Shown: piece after piece, positions 46,980 to 55,448 of the stretch
Layout: each line of letters begins with the position of its first letter
How positions within the stretch are numbered: position 1 is the stretch's first letter
Source: Streptomyces cinnabarinus
GTDB taxonomy: Bacteria; Actinomycetota; Actinomycetes; Streptomycetales; Streptomycetaceae
Assembly: GCF_027270315.1 (NCBI RefSeq)
Contig: NZ_CP114413.1
Coordinates: 4,340,001 to 4,404,000, forward strand
Direction: 5' to 3'
Length of the DNA: 64,000 nt
Program-made: the position numbers and the translations under genes
Notes under the pieces: model-generated
The model's database searches: none
Told to the model about the DNA's origin: nothing
Seen by the model: only the letters and a program-made list of their open reading frames with translations

Positions 46980-47429
46980 CGCTCGCCGGCCTCAACACCC
47001 GCCCCGCCGGGGGGCGCTGGAGGGCATGCCTCCTCTAGCGCACATACGCCAAAGGCAACAAGCTCCCTGGCATGTGACGGGTGTCACCGCATGAGTTTCC
47101 GGAACCGCGGTACTTACACCCCACCTACAACTGGTCAATTTAATATGTGCAATTGCACCACCCACGGGGCCGCGTCCACAGGAGATCCGACACCCCTCCC
47201 CAGGCTCCGACAAGGCCACACACAGAGCCGTCCCTGAGCCTGTCAGGACGCACAAAAAAGATCGCGCTGGACCCGGCGGAGTCCAGCGCGATCTACGACG
47301 CACCCTGTCAGTTGCCTGAAGCCGTGGGCGTGGGTGCTGTTGGGGCAGTACCCGCGTCGCTTGGAGCTGTAGGGCCCGGACGCCTCGGCATGTTGGGGGA
47401 ACTGCCGAATTGCCCGGTTATGTAGTTGT
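46980..47429. other. Intergenic region between DUF6274-like gene and bldC
   Basis: These 450 bp between convergent genes hold no convincing gene. They contain the bldC terminator (47254-47294), a Crp-pattern palindrome GTGACGGGTGTCAC (47074-47087) and a 12-bp palindrome GTGCAATTGCAC (47147-47158) next to an AT-rich stretch that is unusual here. An open frame at 47147-47425 runs through the terminator and is not credible. Confidence 0.45.
47254..47294 (-). terminator. bldC intrinsic terminator
   Basis: AGATCGCGCTGGAC (47259-47272) and GTCCAGCGCGATCT (47281-47294) form a perfect 14-bp stem. On the minus strand it is followed by TTTTTT, a textbook terminator, 136 bp after the bldC stop. Confidence 0.9.
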
Positions 47430-47636
47430 TCAGGCTTCGCTGCGCTGCTGCGGGATGCCCGCGAGCAGAGCGCGGACCTCAGCCTCGCGGTAACGGCGGT
47501 GTCCGCCGAGCGTACGGATGGACGTGAGCTTTCCGGCCTTCGCCCACCGCGTGACCGTCTTGGGGTCGACGCGGAACATGGTGGCGACCTCAGCCGGGGT
47601 CAGCAGCGGCTCGGCATCAGGGGTGCGAGCGGTCAT
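47430..47636 (-). CDS. bldC: Developmental regulator BldC
   Basis: The 68-residue protein is BldC, a MerR-like single-HTH DNA-binding protein that controls the timing of morphological development and antibiotic production. The winged HTH spans about residues 10-62 (LLTPAEVATMFRVDPKTVTRW, LGGHRRYREAEV quoted in parts). Length and sequence match the known BldC of S. coelicolor. ATG 47636 has GAGGAGG at 6 nt. It is transcribed alone behind a long intergenic region. Confidence 0.97.
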   Translation of the reverse strand: MTARTPDAEPLLTPAEVATMFRVDPKTVTRWAKAGKLTSIRTLGGHRRYREAEVRALLAGIPQQRSEA

Positions 47637-48181
47637 GAGCGGCCTCCTCGGGAGAACCGAACCTTCTCGGTTCTTTCCTCTAAATTCTGCACCTTGACCC
47701 GCGTTGCCCGAAATGGCGGACGCGAGTCGAGTCGGTTATAGGACGAACGGCTTGTCCTCGGCACTACAACTACACCATCTGTCCAGCCGCGTCGGCCAAA
47801 CCGATGGAATTGCCCCTCCAGGTGTTCATCAGCGACGGAAGCCGATGGACCATGCCATAGCGGACAGTCACGCCGCTGTGACGATCAGTCACAGGGCGAT
47901 CAGGAGTCACCAGACCCCCCAAAGCGTGCAATGCGAGCGGAGCCCTCCCCGGACTCCTTGTCCTATTTTGGCATGAGGGGGGGCAAGAGACGCAAGGGCC
48001 GCGTAAGTGCGGTCCATCACGCTTGACACACCTTGAGGTGAACGCCCGGATCGGGTCGTACGTCCCTTGTTGACGAAACTTCAGCAACTCGGGTCGCATG
48101 TGAGGGAGGACGAAACCCCAAAATGGGCGTCTGGTCAAACGTCAGTTCGTGACCTGGGCCACACTCGGCAGCCTCAGGGGC
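47637..48181 (-). promoter_or_regulatory. bldC upstream region
   Basis: The 545 bp upstream of bldC hold no gene. A leader hairpin AGAACCGA-ACCTTC-TCGGTTCT lies at 47653-47674, just before the ribosome-binding site. Further upstream, CTGTGACGATCAGTCACAG (47876-47894) is a perfect 19-bp palindrome, preceded by a third CAGTCAC half-site at 47865-47871. These are candidate control sites for bldC; promoter hexamers were not clear. Confidence 0.55.
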
Positions 48182-49024
48182 TCAGTTGGCCGACCGCCGG
48201 TCCCGTACCGACCGCCACCGCTCCACCAGCCGCCCGTACGCCGCACCCGCCGCAGCCCCGTCCCCGGCGCGCAGCGCGGCGATGCCCTCGGCCACGTCCG
48301 CCGCCGAGTGGTCGTCCTCCAGCTCACCGGCCGGCAGGACGTGCACCAGGCCGCCGTAGTCGAGTTCGACCAGGGAGCGCGGATGGAACTCCTCCAGCCA
48401 GCGCCCGACCTCCACCAGGCCGTCCATCAGCGGCCCTTCCTCGATGGTGTCCTTCAGCGTCCTGAGCGCCCGCGCCACCCGGCGCCGCGCCTGCACCATC
48501 GGCGTGCGGTACCGCAGCAGCGGCGGGATCTCGCCGGTGCCCTTGTCGTAGCGCCGCTCCTCGTCGGAGACCAGCACGAACCAGTGCAGCGGCACCTGCC
48601 AGGTCGAGGTGCGGATCCAGGGCCGGGCGTCCGGATTGCGGGACAGCCACCGCTCGTAGTCCTGGGTCGCCTGCCGCCGTACGACCGGGGGGAGTACGGC
48701 GTCCAGGACCGGTGCCGGGAACTCCTCGGCCAGATCGCCGAGCGCCTGCCAGCCGCGCAGCCTGGTGCGCCACGGGCAGACGCACACCACGCCGTCCACC
48801 TCCAGCACGAACGCGTCCAGGCTCTCGTGCACCGGCACCGGGACCGGCGGGGTGGGCAGCAAGTCGGCGAGGGCGCGGCGCAGTTCGTCCTGGTACGAGG
48901 GGCGGTCGGTGCGGCGGGCGTAGCGCGTCCAGTGGCCGCGCTCGGGTTCGGGGAAGGCGGCCAGCGGCTCGTACACGCGCAAGTAGGCCGCGTACGGGAC
49001 GATCACCGAGGACACCTTGGGCAC
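48182..49024 (-). CDS. Conserved hypothetical protein upstream of bldC
   Basis: I do not recognise a domain in this 280-residue soluble protein. It is rich in Arg, Trp and Tyr, with a segment GVVCVCPWRTRLRGW and a conserved-looking middle (DYERWLSRNPDARPWIRTS). No signal peptide or membrane helix. GTG 49024 follows GGGAGGGAG at about 6 nt. It is divergent from vdh and 545 bp upstream of bldC, so probably a separate transcript. Its place next to vdh is conserved in my memory of the S. coelicolor map. Confidence 0.75.
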   Translation of the reverse strand: MPKVSSVIVPYAAYLRVYEPLAAFPEPERGHWTRYARRTDRPSYQDELRRALADLLPTPPVPVPVHESLDAFVLEVDGVVCVCPWRTRLRGWQALGDLAEEFPAPVLDAVLPPVVRRQATQDYERWLSRNPDARPWIRTSTWQVPLHWFVLVSDEERRYDKGTGEIPPLLRYRTPMVQARRRVARALRTLKDTIEEGPLMDGLVEVGRWLEEFHPRSLVELDYGGLVHVLPAGELEDDHSAADVAEGIAALRAGDGAAAGAAYGRLVERWRSVRDRRSAN

Positions 49025-49168
49025 GCCTGCTCCCTCCCCCGCCGTCTGCCAGGAAAACCTGCGAAACCCGCTCACAAAGCGGCGGGAAAACTATGCAAAT
49101 CGTCGCACGGGGGTACACCGGGAGTAGGTGATCCTGAGCACGTCGAGGTGGCGGGGCGCCCCAGGCTC

Positions 49169-49174
49169 TAATCT
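49169..49174 (+). promoter_or_regulatory. Probable -10 of vdh promoter
   Basis: TAATCT precedes the vdh start by 73 bp; the -35 region is weak. This would give a leader of about 65 nt with AGGAG before the GTG. Confidence 0.45.
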
Positions 49175-49246
49175 CGTCCCACACAGCTCCCGCCACCCGT
49201 ACGGGAGCTGCTCCGAACCGCCGCTACTTACCCAGGAGTCACCACA

Positions 49247-50332
49247 GTGACCGACGTAACCGACGGCGTCCTGCACACCCTGTTCCAGTCGGAACAGGGG
49301 GGTCATGAGCAAGTCGTGCTCTGCCAGGACCGTGCCAGCGGCCTCAAGGCCGTCATCGCCATCCACAGCACCGCGCTGGGCCCCGCCCTCGGCGGTACGC
49401 GCTTCTACCCCTACGCGACCGAGGCGGAGGCCGTCGCCGACGCCCTCAACCTGGCGCGCGGGATGTCGTACAAGAACGCCATGGCCGGTCTTGACCACGG
49501 CGGCGGCAAGGCCGTGATCATCGGCGACCCGGAGACGATCAAGAGCGACGAGCTGCTGCTCGCCTACGGTCGCTTCGTGGCCTCCCTCGGCGGCCGCTAC
49601 GTCACCGCCTGCGACGTCGGCACCTATGTCGCCGACATGGACGTCGTGGCCCGCGAGTGCCGCTGGACCACCGGGCGCTCCCCCGAGAACGGCGGCGCGG
49701 GTGACTCCTCCGTGCTCACCGCGTTCGGCGTCTACCAGGGCATGCGCGCCTCCGCCCAGCACCTGTGGGGCGACCCGTCGCTGCACGGCAGGCGGGTGGG
49801 GATCGCGGGCGTCGGCAAGGTCGGCCACCACCTGGTCGAGCACCTCGTCTCGGAGGGCGCCGAGGTCTTCGTGACCGACGTCCGCGAGGACGCCGTGCGC
49901 CGGATCACCGAGCGGCACCCCGGGGTCACGGCCGTGGCCGACACCGAGGCGCTGATCCGGATCGAGAACCTCGACATCTACGCGCCGTGCGCGCTCGGCG
50001 GCGCGCTGAACGACGACTCCGTGCCGGTGCTGACCGCCAAGGTGGTCTGCGGCGCCGCCAACAACCAGCTCGCCCACCCGGGTGTGGAGAAGGACCTCGC
50101 CGACCGCGGGATCCTCTACGCGCCGGACTACGTGGTGAACGCCGGCGGTGTCATCCAGGTCGCCGACGAGCTGCACGGCTTCGACTTCGAGCGGTGCAGG
50201 GCGAAGGCGGCCAAGATCTACGACACCACGCTGGCCATATTCGCACGTGCGAAGGCGGACGGGATTCCGCCGGCCGCCGCGGCCGACCGGATCGCCGAGC
50301 AGCGGATGTCGGAGGCCCGCCGCGCCCGCTGA
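49247..50332 (+). CDS. vdh: Valine (branched-chain amino acid) dehydrogenase
   Basis: The 361-residue protein is the NAD-dependent Glu/Leu/Phe/Val dehydrogenase known as Vdh in Streptomyces. It deaminates valine, leucine and isoleucine to 2-oxoacids that feed branched fatty acid and polyketide precursors. The substrate-binding GGGKAV lies near residue 86 and the catalytic Lys in MSYKNAMAGL near 75; the Rossmann motif is GIAGVGKVGHH (about 185). GTG 49247 has AGGAG at 9 nt. No terminator is obvious downstream. Confidence 0.95.
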   Translation: MTDVTDGVLHTLFQSEQGGHEQVVLCQDRASGLKAVIAIHSTALGPALGGTRFYPYATEAEAVADALNLARGMSYKNAMAGLDHGGGKAVIIGDPETIKSDELLLAYGRFVASLGGRYVTACDVGTYVADMDVVARECRWTTGRSPENGGAGDSSVLTAFGVYQGMRASAQHLWGDPSLHGRRVGIAGVGKVGHHLVEHLVSEGAEVFVTDVREDAVRRITERHPGVTAVADTEALIRIENLDIYAPCALGGALNDDSVPVLTAKVVCGAANNQLAHPGVEKDLADRGILYAPDYVVNAGGVIQVADELHGFDFERCRAKAAKIYDTTLAIFARAKADGIPPAAAADRIAEQRMSEARRAR

Positions 50333-50638
50333 CGGGCCGCTCCTCGAGGCGCTCTTGAACGCGTCCGGTACCCGTCGGCGAGCACTTAGAGAGAACTCTC
50401 ACGTTCGTCGGCGGGTCGCCCGCCCAGAAGTAGTTAAAATCGCGGTTGACCAGCGGGGACGGGGCGCCCCGAGGGTCCTGGGTCCAGGCACGTGCTGCGG
50501 GCGACGTACCGTATGCGCGTGGGCTCAGGTACCGTGGAAGCCCTACGGGCCGGTCTCTCCGAGGAGAGTCCGTTCCGGATCATGAACGCGTGTCAAGACT
50601 CTGGGGCCGTCGAGCCCCGTCACCGAGGGGGTCGAGCC
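50333..50638 (+). other. Intergenic region between vdh and DUF3073 gene
   Basis: The 306 bp hold no gene. An inverted GAGAG-AA-CTCTC occurs near 50387 and a TTGACC is at 50447-50452 without a good -10. The likely promoter of the small downstream gene is in the second half. Confidence 0.35.
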
Positions 50639-50899
50639 ATGGGGCGCGGCCGGGCCAAGGCCAAGCAGACGAAGGTCGCCCGCCAGCTGAAGTACAACAG
50701 CGGCGGGACTGACCTGTCGCGTCTGGCCAACGAGCTGGGCGCTTCGACTTCGAACCAGCCGCCGAATGGCGAGCCGTTCGAGGACGACGAAGACGACGAT
50801 GACCCGTACGCCCAGTACGCGGATCTGTACAACGACGACGATGAGGACGAGGACGACGAGTCCGGTCCCACGTCACAGTCTCAACGCCGCGGCGCTTGA
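50639..50899 (+). CDS. DUF3073-family small protein
   Basis: The 86-residue protein matches the conserved actinobacterial DUF3073 family: a basic N-terminus (MGRGRAKAKQTKVARQLKYN) and a strongly acidic C-terminus (DDEDDDD, NDDDEDEDDE). Its function is unknown; the charge pattern suggests contact with nucleic acid or a basic partner. ATG 50639 follows GAGGGGG. It is convergent with purM and shares a bidirectional terminator with it. Confidence 0.9.
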   Translation: MGRGRAKAKQTKVARQLKYNSGGTDLSRLANELGASTSNQPPNGEPFEDDEDDDDPYAQYADLYNDDDEDEDDESGPTSQSQRRGA

Positions 50900-50916
50900 C
50901 GTTCCAGCTGTGCTCT

Positions 50917-50955
50917 ACCCGGTCCGAGGCGGTTCCCGCCGCCGGACCGGGTTTT
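50917..50955. terminator. Terminator between DUF3073 gene and purM
   Basis: ACCCGGTCCG (50917-50926) and CGGACCGGGT (50943-50952) form a 10-bp stem with an inner GCGG/CCGC; TTTTG follows on the plus strand. Confidence 0.8.
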
Positions 50956-50983
50956 GCGCTGCCTTGTGCGCCCTGTGCGGGGG

Positions 50984-52054
50984 TCAGACCGCGTAGTCGT
51001 TGATCAGCTCGGCGCCCGTCTCGTGGTCGCCCCGGTCCGTGATCTCGCCGGCGACCCAGGACTCGACCCCGCGGTCGGCCAGCGTCGCCAGTGCCACGTC
51101 CGTGGACTCCTCCGGCACGATCGCGATCATGCCGACGCCCATGTTCAGGGTCTTCTCCAGCTCCAGACGCTCGACCGAGCCGGTCCTGCCGACGAGGTCG
51201 AAGATCGGGGCCGGGGTCCAGGTGGCGCGGTCGACGATCGCGTGCAGGCCGTCCGGGATCACGCGGGCCAGGTTGGCGGCCAGACCGCCACCGGTGACAT
51301 GGCTGAACGCGTGCACCTCGGCGGTCCGGGTCAGCGCCAGACAGTCCAGCGAGTAGATCTTGGTGGGCTCCAGCAGCTCCTCGCCGAGGGTGCGGCCGAA
51401 CTCCTCGATCCGCGCGTCCAGGGCGAGCCCGGCCTGGTTCAGCAGGACGTGCCGGACCAGCGAGTACCCGTTCGAGTGAAGACCGGAGGCCGCCATGGCG
51501 ATCACGGTGTCACCCTTACGGATGCGATCCGCGCCGAGCAGCCGGTCGGCCTCCACGACGCCCGTACCGGCGCCCGCGACGTCGAAGTCGTCCGGACCGA
51601 GCAGGCCGGGGTGTTCGGCCGTCTCGCCGCCGACCAGGGCGCAGCCGGCGAGGACACAGCCCTCGGCGATGCCCTTCACGATCGCCGCCACCCGCTCGGG
51701 GTGGACCTTGCCGACGCAGATGTAGTCCGTCATGAACAGCGGCTCGGCGCCGCACACCACGATGTCGTCCATGACCATCGCCACGAGGTCGTGGCCGATG
51801 GTGTCGTAGACGCCCATCTGACGTGCGATGTCGACCTTGGTGCCGACACCGTCGGTGGCGGAGGCCAGCAGCGGGCGCTCGTAGCGCTTGAGGGCGGAGG
51901 CGTCGAAGAGGCCGGCGAAACCGCCGAGGCCGCCGAGGACCTCGGGGCGCTGGGTCTTCTTCACCCACTCCTTCATCAGCTCTACGGCGCGGTCGCCCGC
52001 CTCGATGTCGACGCCCGCGGCTGCGTAGCTGGCACCAGTGGTCTCTGCAGACAT
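50984..52054 (-). CDS. purM: Phosphoribosylformylglycinamidine cyclo-ligase
   Basis: The 356-residue protein is PurM (AIR synthetase), which closes the imidazole ring of the purine precursor with ATP. The N-terminal ATP-binding part has LLASATDGVGTKVDIA and MVMDDIVVCGAEPLFM; the C-terminal half contains SHVTGGGL. Length and motifs are typical. It follows purF by 34 bp on the same strand and should be co-transcribed with it. Confidence 0.97.
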   Translation of the reverse strand: MSAETTGASYAAAGVDIEAGDRAVELMKEWVKKTQRPEVLGGLGGFAGLFDASALKRYERPLLASATDGVGTKVDIARQMGVYDTIGHDLVAMVMDDIVVCGAEPLFMTDYICVGKVHPERVAAIVKGIAEGCVLAGCALVGGETAEHPGLLGPDDFDVAGAGTGVVEADRLLGADRIRKGDTVIAMAASGLHSNGYSLVRHVLLNQAGLALDARIEEFGRTLGEELLEPTKIYSLDCLALTRTAEVHAFSHVTGGGLAANLARVIPDGLHAIVDRATWTPAPIFDLVGRTGSVERLELEKTLNMGVGMIAIVPEESTDVALATLADRGVESWVAGEITDRGDHETGAELINDYAV

Positions 52055-52088
52055 GACCTTGAGAACTTTCGTGTCGTACTACGGGGGC

Positions 52089-53615
52089 TTACGGGCGACG
52101 GATCGCGTCGGCCGCGGCCGTGGCCGCAGGGCCGGCCGCCAGCTCGGTCTCCAGAAGCTGCTTCCCGAGCAGCTCGGGGTCCGGGAGCTCCATCGGATAC
52201 TCACCGTCGAAGCAGGCGCGGCAGAGGTTCGGCTTGGCGATGGTGGTCGCCTCGATCATGCCGTCGATGGAGATGTACGCCAGCGAGTCGGCGCCCAGCG
52301 AGGTGCCGATCTCGTCGATGGTCATGCCGTTGGCGATGAGCTCGGCGCGGGTGGCGAAGTCGATGCCGAAGAAGCAGGGCCACTTCACGGGCGGCGAGGA
52401 GATCCGGATGTGGACCTCGGCGGCGCCGGCCTCGCGGAGCATGCGGACCAGGGCGCGCTGGGTGTTGCCGCGCACGATGGAGTCGTCGACGACGACCAGG
52501 CGCTTGCCCTTGATGACTTCCTTCAGCGGGTTCAGCTTCAGGCGGATTCCGAGCTGCCGGATCGTCTGCGAGGGCTGGATGAACGTACGGCCGACGTAGG
52601 CGTTCTTCACCAGGCCCGCGCCGAAGGGGATGCCGGAGGCCTCCGCGTAGCCGATGGCGGCCGGGGTGCCGGATTCCGGGGTCGCTATGACCAGGTCGGC
52701 CTCGACCGGGGCTTCCTTCGCGAGCTTGCGGCCCATCTCCACGCGGGAGAGGTACACATTGCGGCCGGCGATGTCGGTGTCCGGGCGGGCCAGGTACACG
52801 TACTCGAAGACACAGCCCTTGGGCTTCGCTTCCGCGAATCGCGAGGTGCGCAGCCCGTTCTCGTCGATGGCGATGAACTCGCCCGGCTCGATCTCGCGCA
52901 CGTAGCTCGCACCGCAGATGTCCAGGGCAGCGGACTCCGAGGCGACGACCCAGCCGCGCTCCAGCCGCCCGAGGACCAGCGGGCGGATGCCCTGCGGGTC
53001 ACGGGCGGCGTAGAGGGTGTGCTCGTCCATGAAGACCAGCGAGAAGGCGCCCTTGACCTGCGGAAGGATCTGGTGGGCGGCTTCCTCGATGGTCAGCGGC
53101 TTGCCGTCCTCGTCCACCTGGGCCGCGAGCAGCGCGGTCAGCAGGTCGGTGTCGTTGGTCGCCGCCACACGCGGGGTGCGGCCCTCCTGCTTGGGCAGGT
53201 CGGCGACCATCTCGGCGAGCTGGGCGGTGTTGACGAGGTTGCCGTTGTGGCCGAGCGCGATCGAGCCGTGCGCGGTGGCACGGAACGTCGGCTGGGCGTT
53301 CTCCCACACGGAGGCACCGGTGGTCGAGTAGCGGGCGTGACCGACCGCGATATGACCCTGGAGCGAACCGAGAGAGGTCTCGTCGAAGACCTGGGACACC
53401 AGGCCCATGTCCTTGAAGACGAGGATCTGGGAGCCGTTGCTGACCGCGATTCCCGCGGATTCCTGGCCCCGATGCTGGAGGGCGTAGAGCCCGAAGTACG
53501 TGAGCTTTGCGACCTCTTCGCCCGGAGCCCAGACACCGAAGACGCCACACGCGTCCTGGGGGCCTTTCTCGCCGGGGAGCAGATCGTGATTGAGTCGACC
53601 GTCACCACGTGGCAC
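52089..53615 (-). CDS. purF: Amidophosphoribosyltransferase
   Basis: The 508-residue protein is PurF, the first step of de novo purine synthesis. A 22-residue propeptide precedes the catalytic Cys 23 (DACGVFGVW). The PRPP-binding motif VVVDDSIVRGNT lies near residue 370. Cys residues in WPCFFGIDF and NLCRACFDG fit the iron-sulfur type of PurF. Start at 53615 follows the usual Bacillus/Streptomyces layout. purM follows 34 bp downstream. Confidence 0.97.
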   Translation of the reverse strand: MPRGDGRLNHDLLPGEKGPQDACGVFGVWAPGEEVAKLTYFGLYALQHRGQESAGIAVSNGSQILVFKDMGLVSQVFDETSLGSLQGHIAVGHARYSTTGASVWENAQPTFRATAHGSIALGHNGNLVNTAQLAEMVADLPKQEGRTPRVAATNDTDLLTALLAAQVDEDGKPLTIEEAAHQILPQVKGAFSLVFMDEHTLYAARDPQGIRPLVLGRLERGWVVASESAALDICGASYVREIEPGEFIAIDENGLRTSRFAEAKPKGCVFEYVYLARPDTDIAGRNVYLSRVEMGRKLAKEAPVEADLVIATPESGTPAAIGYAEASGIPFGAGLVKNAYVGRTFIQPSQTIRQLGIRLKLNPLKEVIKGKRLVVVDDSIVRGNTQRALVRMLREAGAAEVHIRISSPPVKWPCFFGIDFATRAELIANGMTIDEIGTSLGADSLAYISIDGMIEATTIAKPNLCRACFDGEYPMELPDPELLGKQLLETELAAGPAATAAADAIRRP

Positions 53616-53672
53616 GGCTCCGAGTGTAGGCGAGATCGACCACTGGTCCGAATTCGCTGAGAGTGGGCTTTC

Positions 53673-54569
53673 TTACTTCGCACGGGCGACGAGACCGTCC
53701 CCGGAGGCCTTGGTGAGGGTCAGCGTGCCGTCTTTCTGCTGGTAGGACACCTTGCCGGTGAGGATGTCGATCATCTCCTGCTCCGCCTTCATCACCGGGC
53801 CCTCGCACAGCATGCGCGTGGTGGACAGCCGGCCGAACTCGATGGTGCCGTTCTTGACGGTCGCCTCGCCGCGGAAGTTGTTGCAGCCGAGGTTGCCGCT
53901 CGCGGTGCCGTCCTTGGCCAGGGTGAGGTGGGCCTTGGTCCCCTTGGGCAGGGACTTCGCCGTGGCGTCGTCGCCCTTGCCGGAGACCAGGGTGTCGATG
54001 GTCCACTTGGTGCCCTTCAGGGCCGGCTCGGGCTCGTCCTTGGCAGCTCCCTCGCCCAGGGTGATCGAGTCGCCGTCCTTGCTGGTCAGAGTGAGGGTCT
54101 TGGTGCCCTCCCGGTCCTCGACGGCGGCCTTGAGGGTGCCGCTGAACACGCTCATGAACCGCTCCTCGAACTCCTGCACGGGGCCGGGGCAGCCCATCGC
54201 GGTCGAGGTGAGGTCGGTGATCTTCACGGTGTCGCCGTCGATCTCGACGTCGGCGCCGAAGTCGTTGCAGCCGACCGTGCCGCCGGATTCCCCACCTCCG
54301 ACGTCGGGCTCGGCAGCGCCGGGCTTGAGCAGGATGTACGCCTGATCGACCCGGAAGTTCTCGTCCTCGGTCGGCAGGCCGTACTCCTTTCCGTCGACGG
54401 TCACCTTCTGCGGGACCCAGCGGGTGTCCGCGATGTCGGTGGCCTTCTTGGTCTTCCCGCCGTCTCCGACCGCGCCGCTGTCGCTGCCGGACTCCGTCCC
54501 GCAGGCGGCCAGCACGGCGGTGCCGGCCAGGGCCGCGGCGGCGTACTTCACACTTGTGGTCCGCTTCAT
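53673..54569 (-). CDS. META-domain lipoprotein with two repeats
   Basis: The 298-residue protein starts with a lipoprotein signal (VLAACG, Cys at about residue 21) and has two META/HslJ-like domains (about 45-155 and 165-298), each with a GCNDFG or GCNNFRG motif and a later Cys (AMGCPGP, MLCEGP). The Cys pairs probably form disulfides at the surface. Function is unknown. The ATG at 54569 was chosen for the signal peptide; the open frame continues far upstream into the neighbouring gene. It lies 57 bp before purF. Confidence 0.87.
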   Translation of the reverse strand: MKRTTSVKYAAAALAGTAVLAACGTESGSDSGAVGDGGKTKKATDIADTRWVPQKVTVDGKEYGLPTEDENFRVDQAYILLKPGAAEPDVGGGESGGTVGCNDFGADVEIDGDTVKITDLTSTAMGCPGPVQEFEERFMSVFSGTLKAAVEDREGTKTLTLTSKDGDSITLGEGAAKDEPEPALKGTKWTIDTLVSGKGDDATAKSLPKGTKAHLTLAKDGTASGNLGCNNFRGEATVKNGTIEFGRLSTTRMLCEGPVMKAEQEMIDILTGKVSYQQKDGTLTLTKASGDGLVARAK

Positions 54570-54640
54570 GTCTCTTCGACGCACGAGGCGGGTGTTGGGT
54601 TCGGGGTCGTTATCGGTCCGTTGTGTCGGGCGCGGTGCCG

Positions 54641-55438
54641 TCAGCTCATCAGGGGCAGCAGACCGCTCAGATCGGCGCGCTCCCCGCTGGCGCTGACCTT
54701 CGCCTGCTCGACCGCCTCCGGCCACCGCACCCGCCCCGTCGCCAGCCGGACCCAGGTCAGCGGGTCGGTCTCGACGACATTGGGCGGAGTGCCCCGGGTG
54801 TGCCGGGGGCCCTCCACGCACTGCACGACGGCATACGGCGGGATCCGCACCTCGGTCGAACCGCCGGGCGCCTTCACCGCGAGCGCGTCGGCGAGCAGCC
54901 GGGCGCAGATGGCGAGGGCCTGCCGGTCGTAGGGCACTTCGAGGCCCGGCACCGCGGCGTTCAGGTCGTCGGTGTGGACGACCAGTTCCACGGCTCGGGT
55001 GACCAGGTAGTCGGCCAGCGGCAGGGCGCCGGCGTTGGTCTGGAGCAGCCGGGTGCCCGGGTGGGTGTCCAGCTGCTCCTCGAGGGTGCGGGCGATGTCG
55101 GCGAGGTAGGTGTCGAGGTCGGGGTGATCCTGGACCAGGCGCCGGGTGAAGTCGTCGATGGCCGAGGAGCTGGCGGCGGTCGCGAACGGCCACTCCACCA
55201 GCACGGCATCCGGCCTGGGCGGCTCCGGCAGGTCCAGGGAGCGCCCGATGCCGGTCAGCGCCATCCCGATGTGCGCGACCAGCTCCCGTACGGTCCACTC
55301 GCCGAGCCGGGTGGGCAGTGCGAGTTGCTCGGGCGTCAGCCCGCGCACGGCGTCCTGGACGTGCCGGAACTGTGCGAAGACGGCGGTGCGGGTCTTGGCG
55401 GGATCGTAGGCGCGGGCGCGCTTCTTGGCCGGGGGCAT
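54641..55438 (-). CDS. Mycothiol-dependent maleylpyruvate-isomerase-family protein
   Basis: The 265-residue protein has the N-terminal DinB-like helix bundle of the actinobacterial MDMPI family (TIGR03083): LGEWTVRELVAHIGM with the metal His, and VELVVHTDDL with the second. The C-terminal third (about 170-265) is the sterol-carrier-like extension. It may conjugate or isomerise a mycothiol adduct; the substrate is unknown. It is 10 bp downstream of the M23 gene and 71 bp upstream of the META gene. Confidence 0.85.
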   Translation of the reverse strand: MPPAKKRARAYDPAKTRTAVFAQFRHVQDAVRGLTPEQLALPTRLGEWTVRELVAHIGMALTGIGRSLDLPEPPRPDAVLVEWPFATAASSSAIDDFTRRLVQDHPDLDTYLADIARTLEEQLDTHPGTRLLQTNAGALPLADYLVTRAVELVVHTDDLNAAVPGLEVPYDRQALAICARLLADALAVKAPGGSTEVRIPPYAVVQCVEGPRHTRGTPPNVVETDPLTWVRLATGRVRWPEAVEQAKVSASGERADLSGLLPLMS

Positions 55439-55448
55439 GCGATCAAGC

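Noticed and set aside
54570..55298. N-terminal extension of the META lipoprotein frame
   Set aside because: It overlaps the MDMPI-family gene in another frame and would bury the lipoprotein signal.
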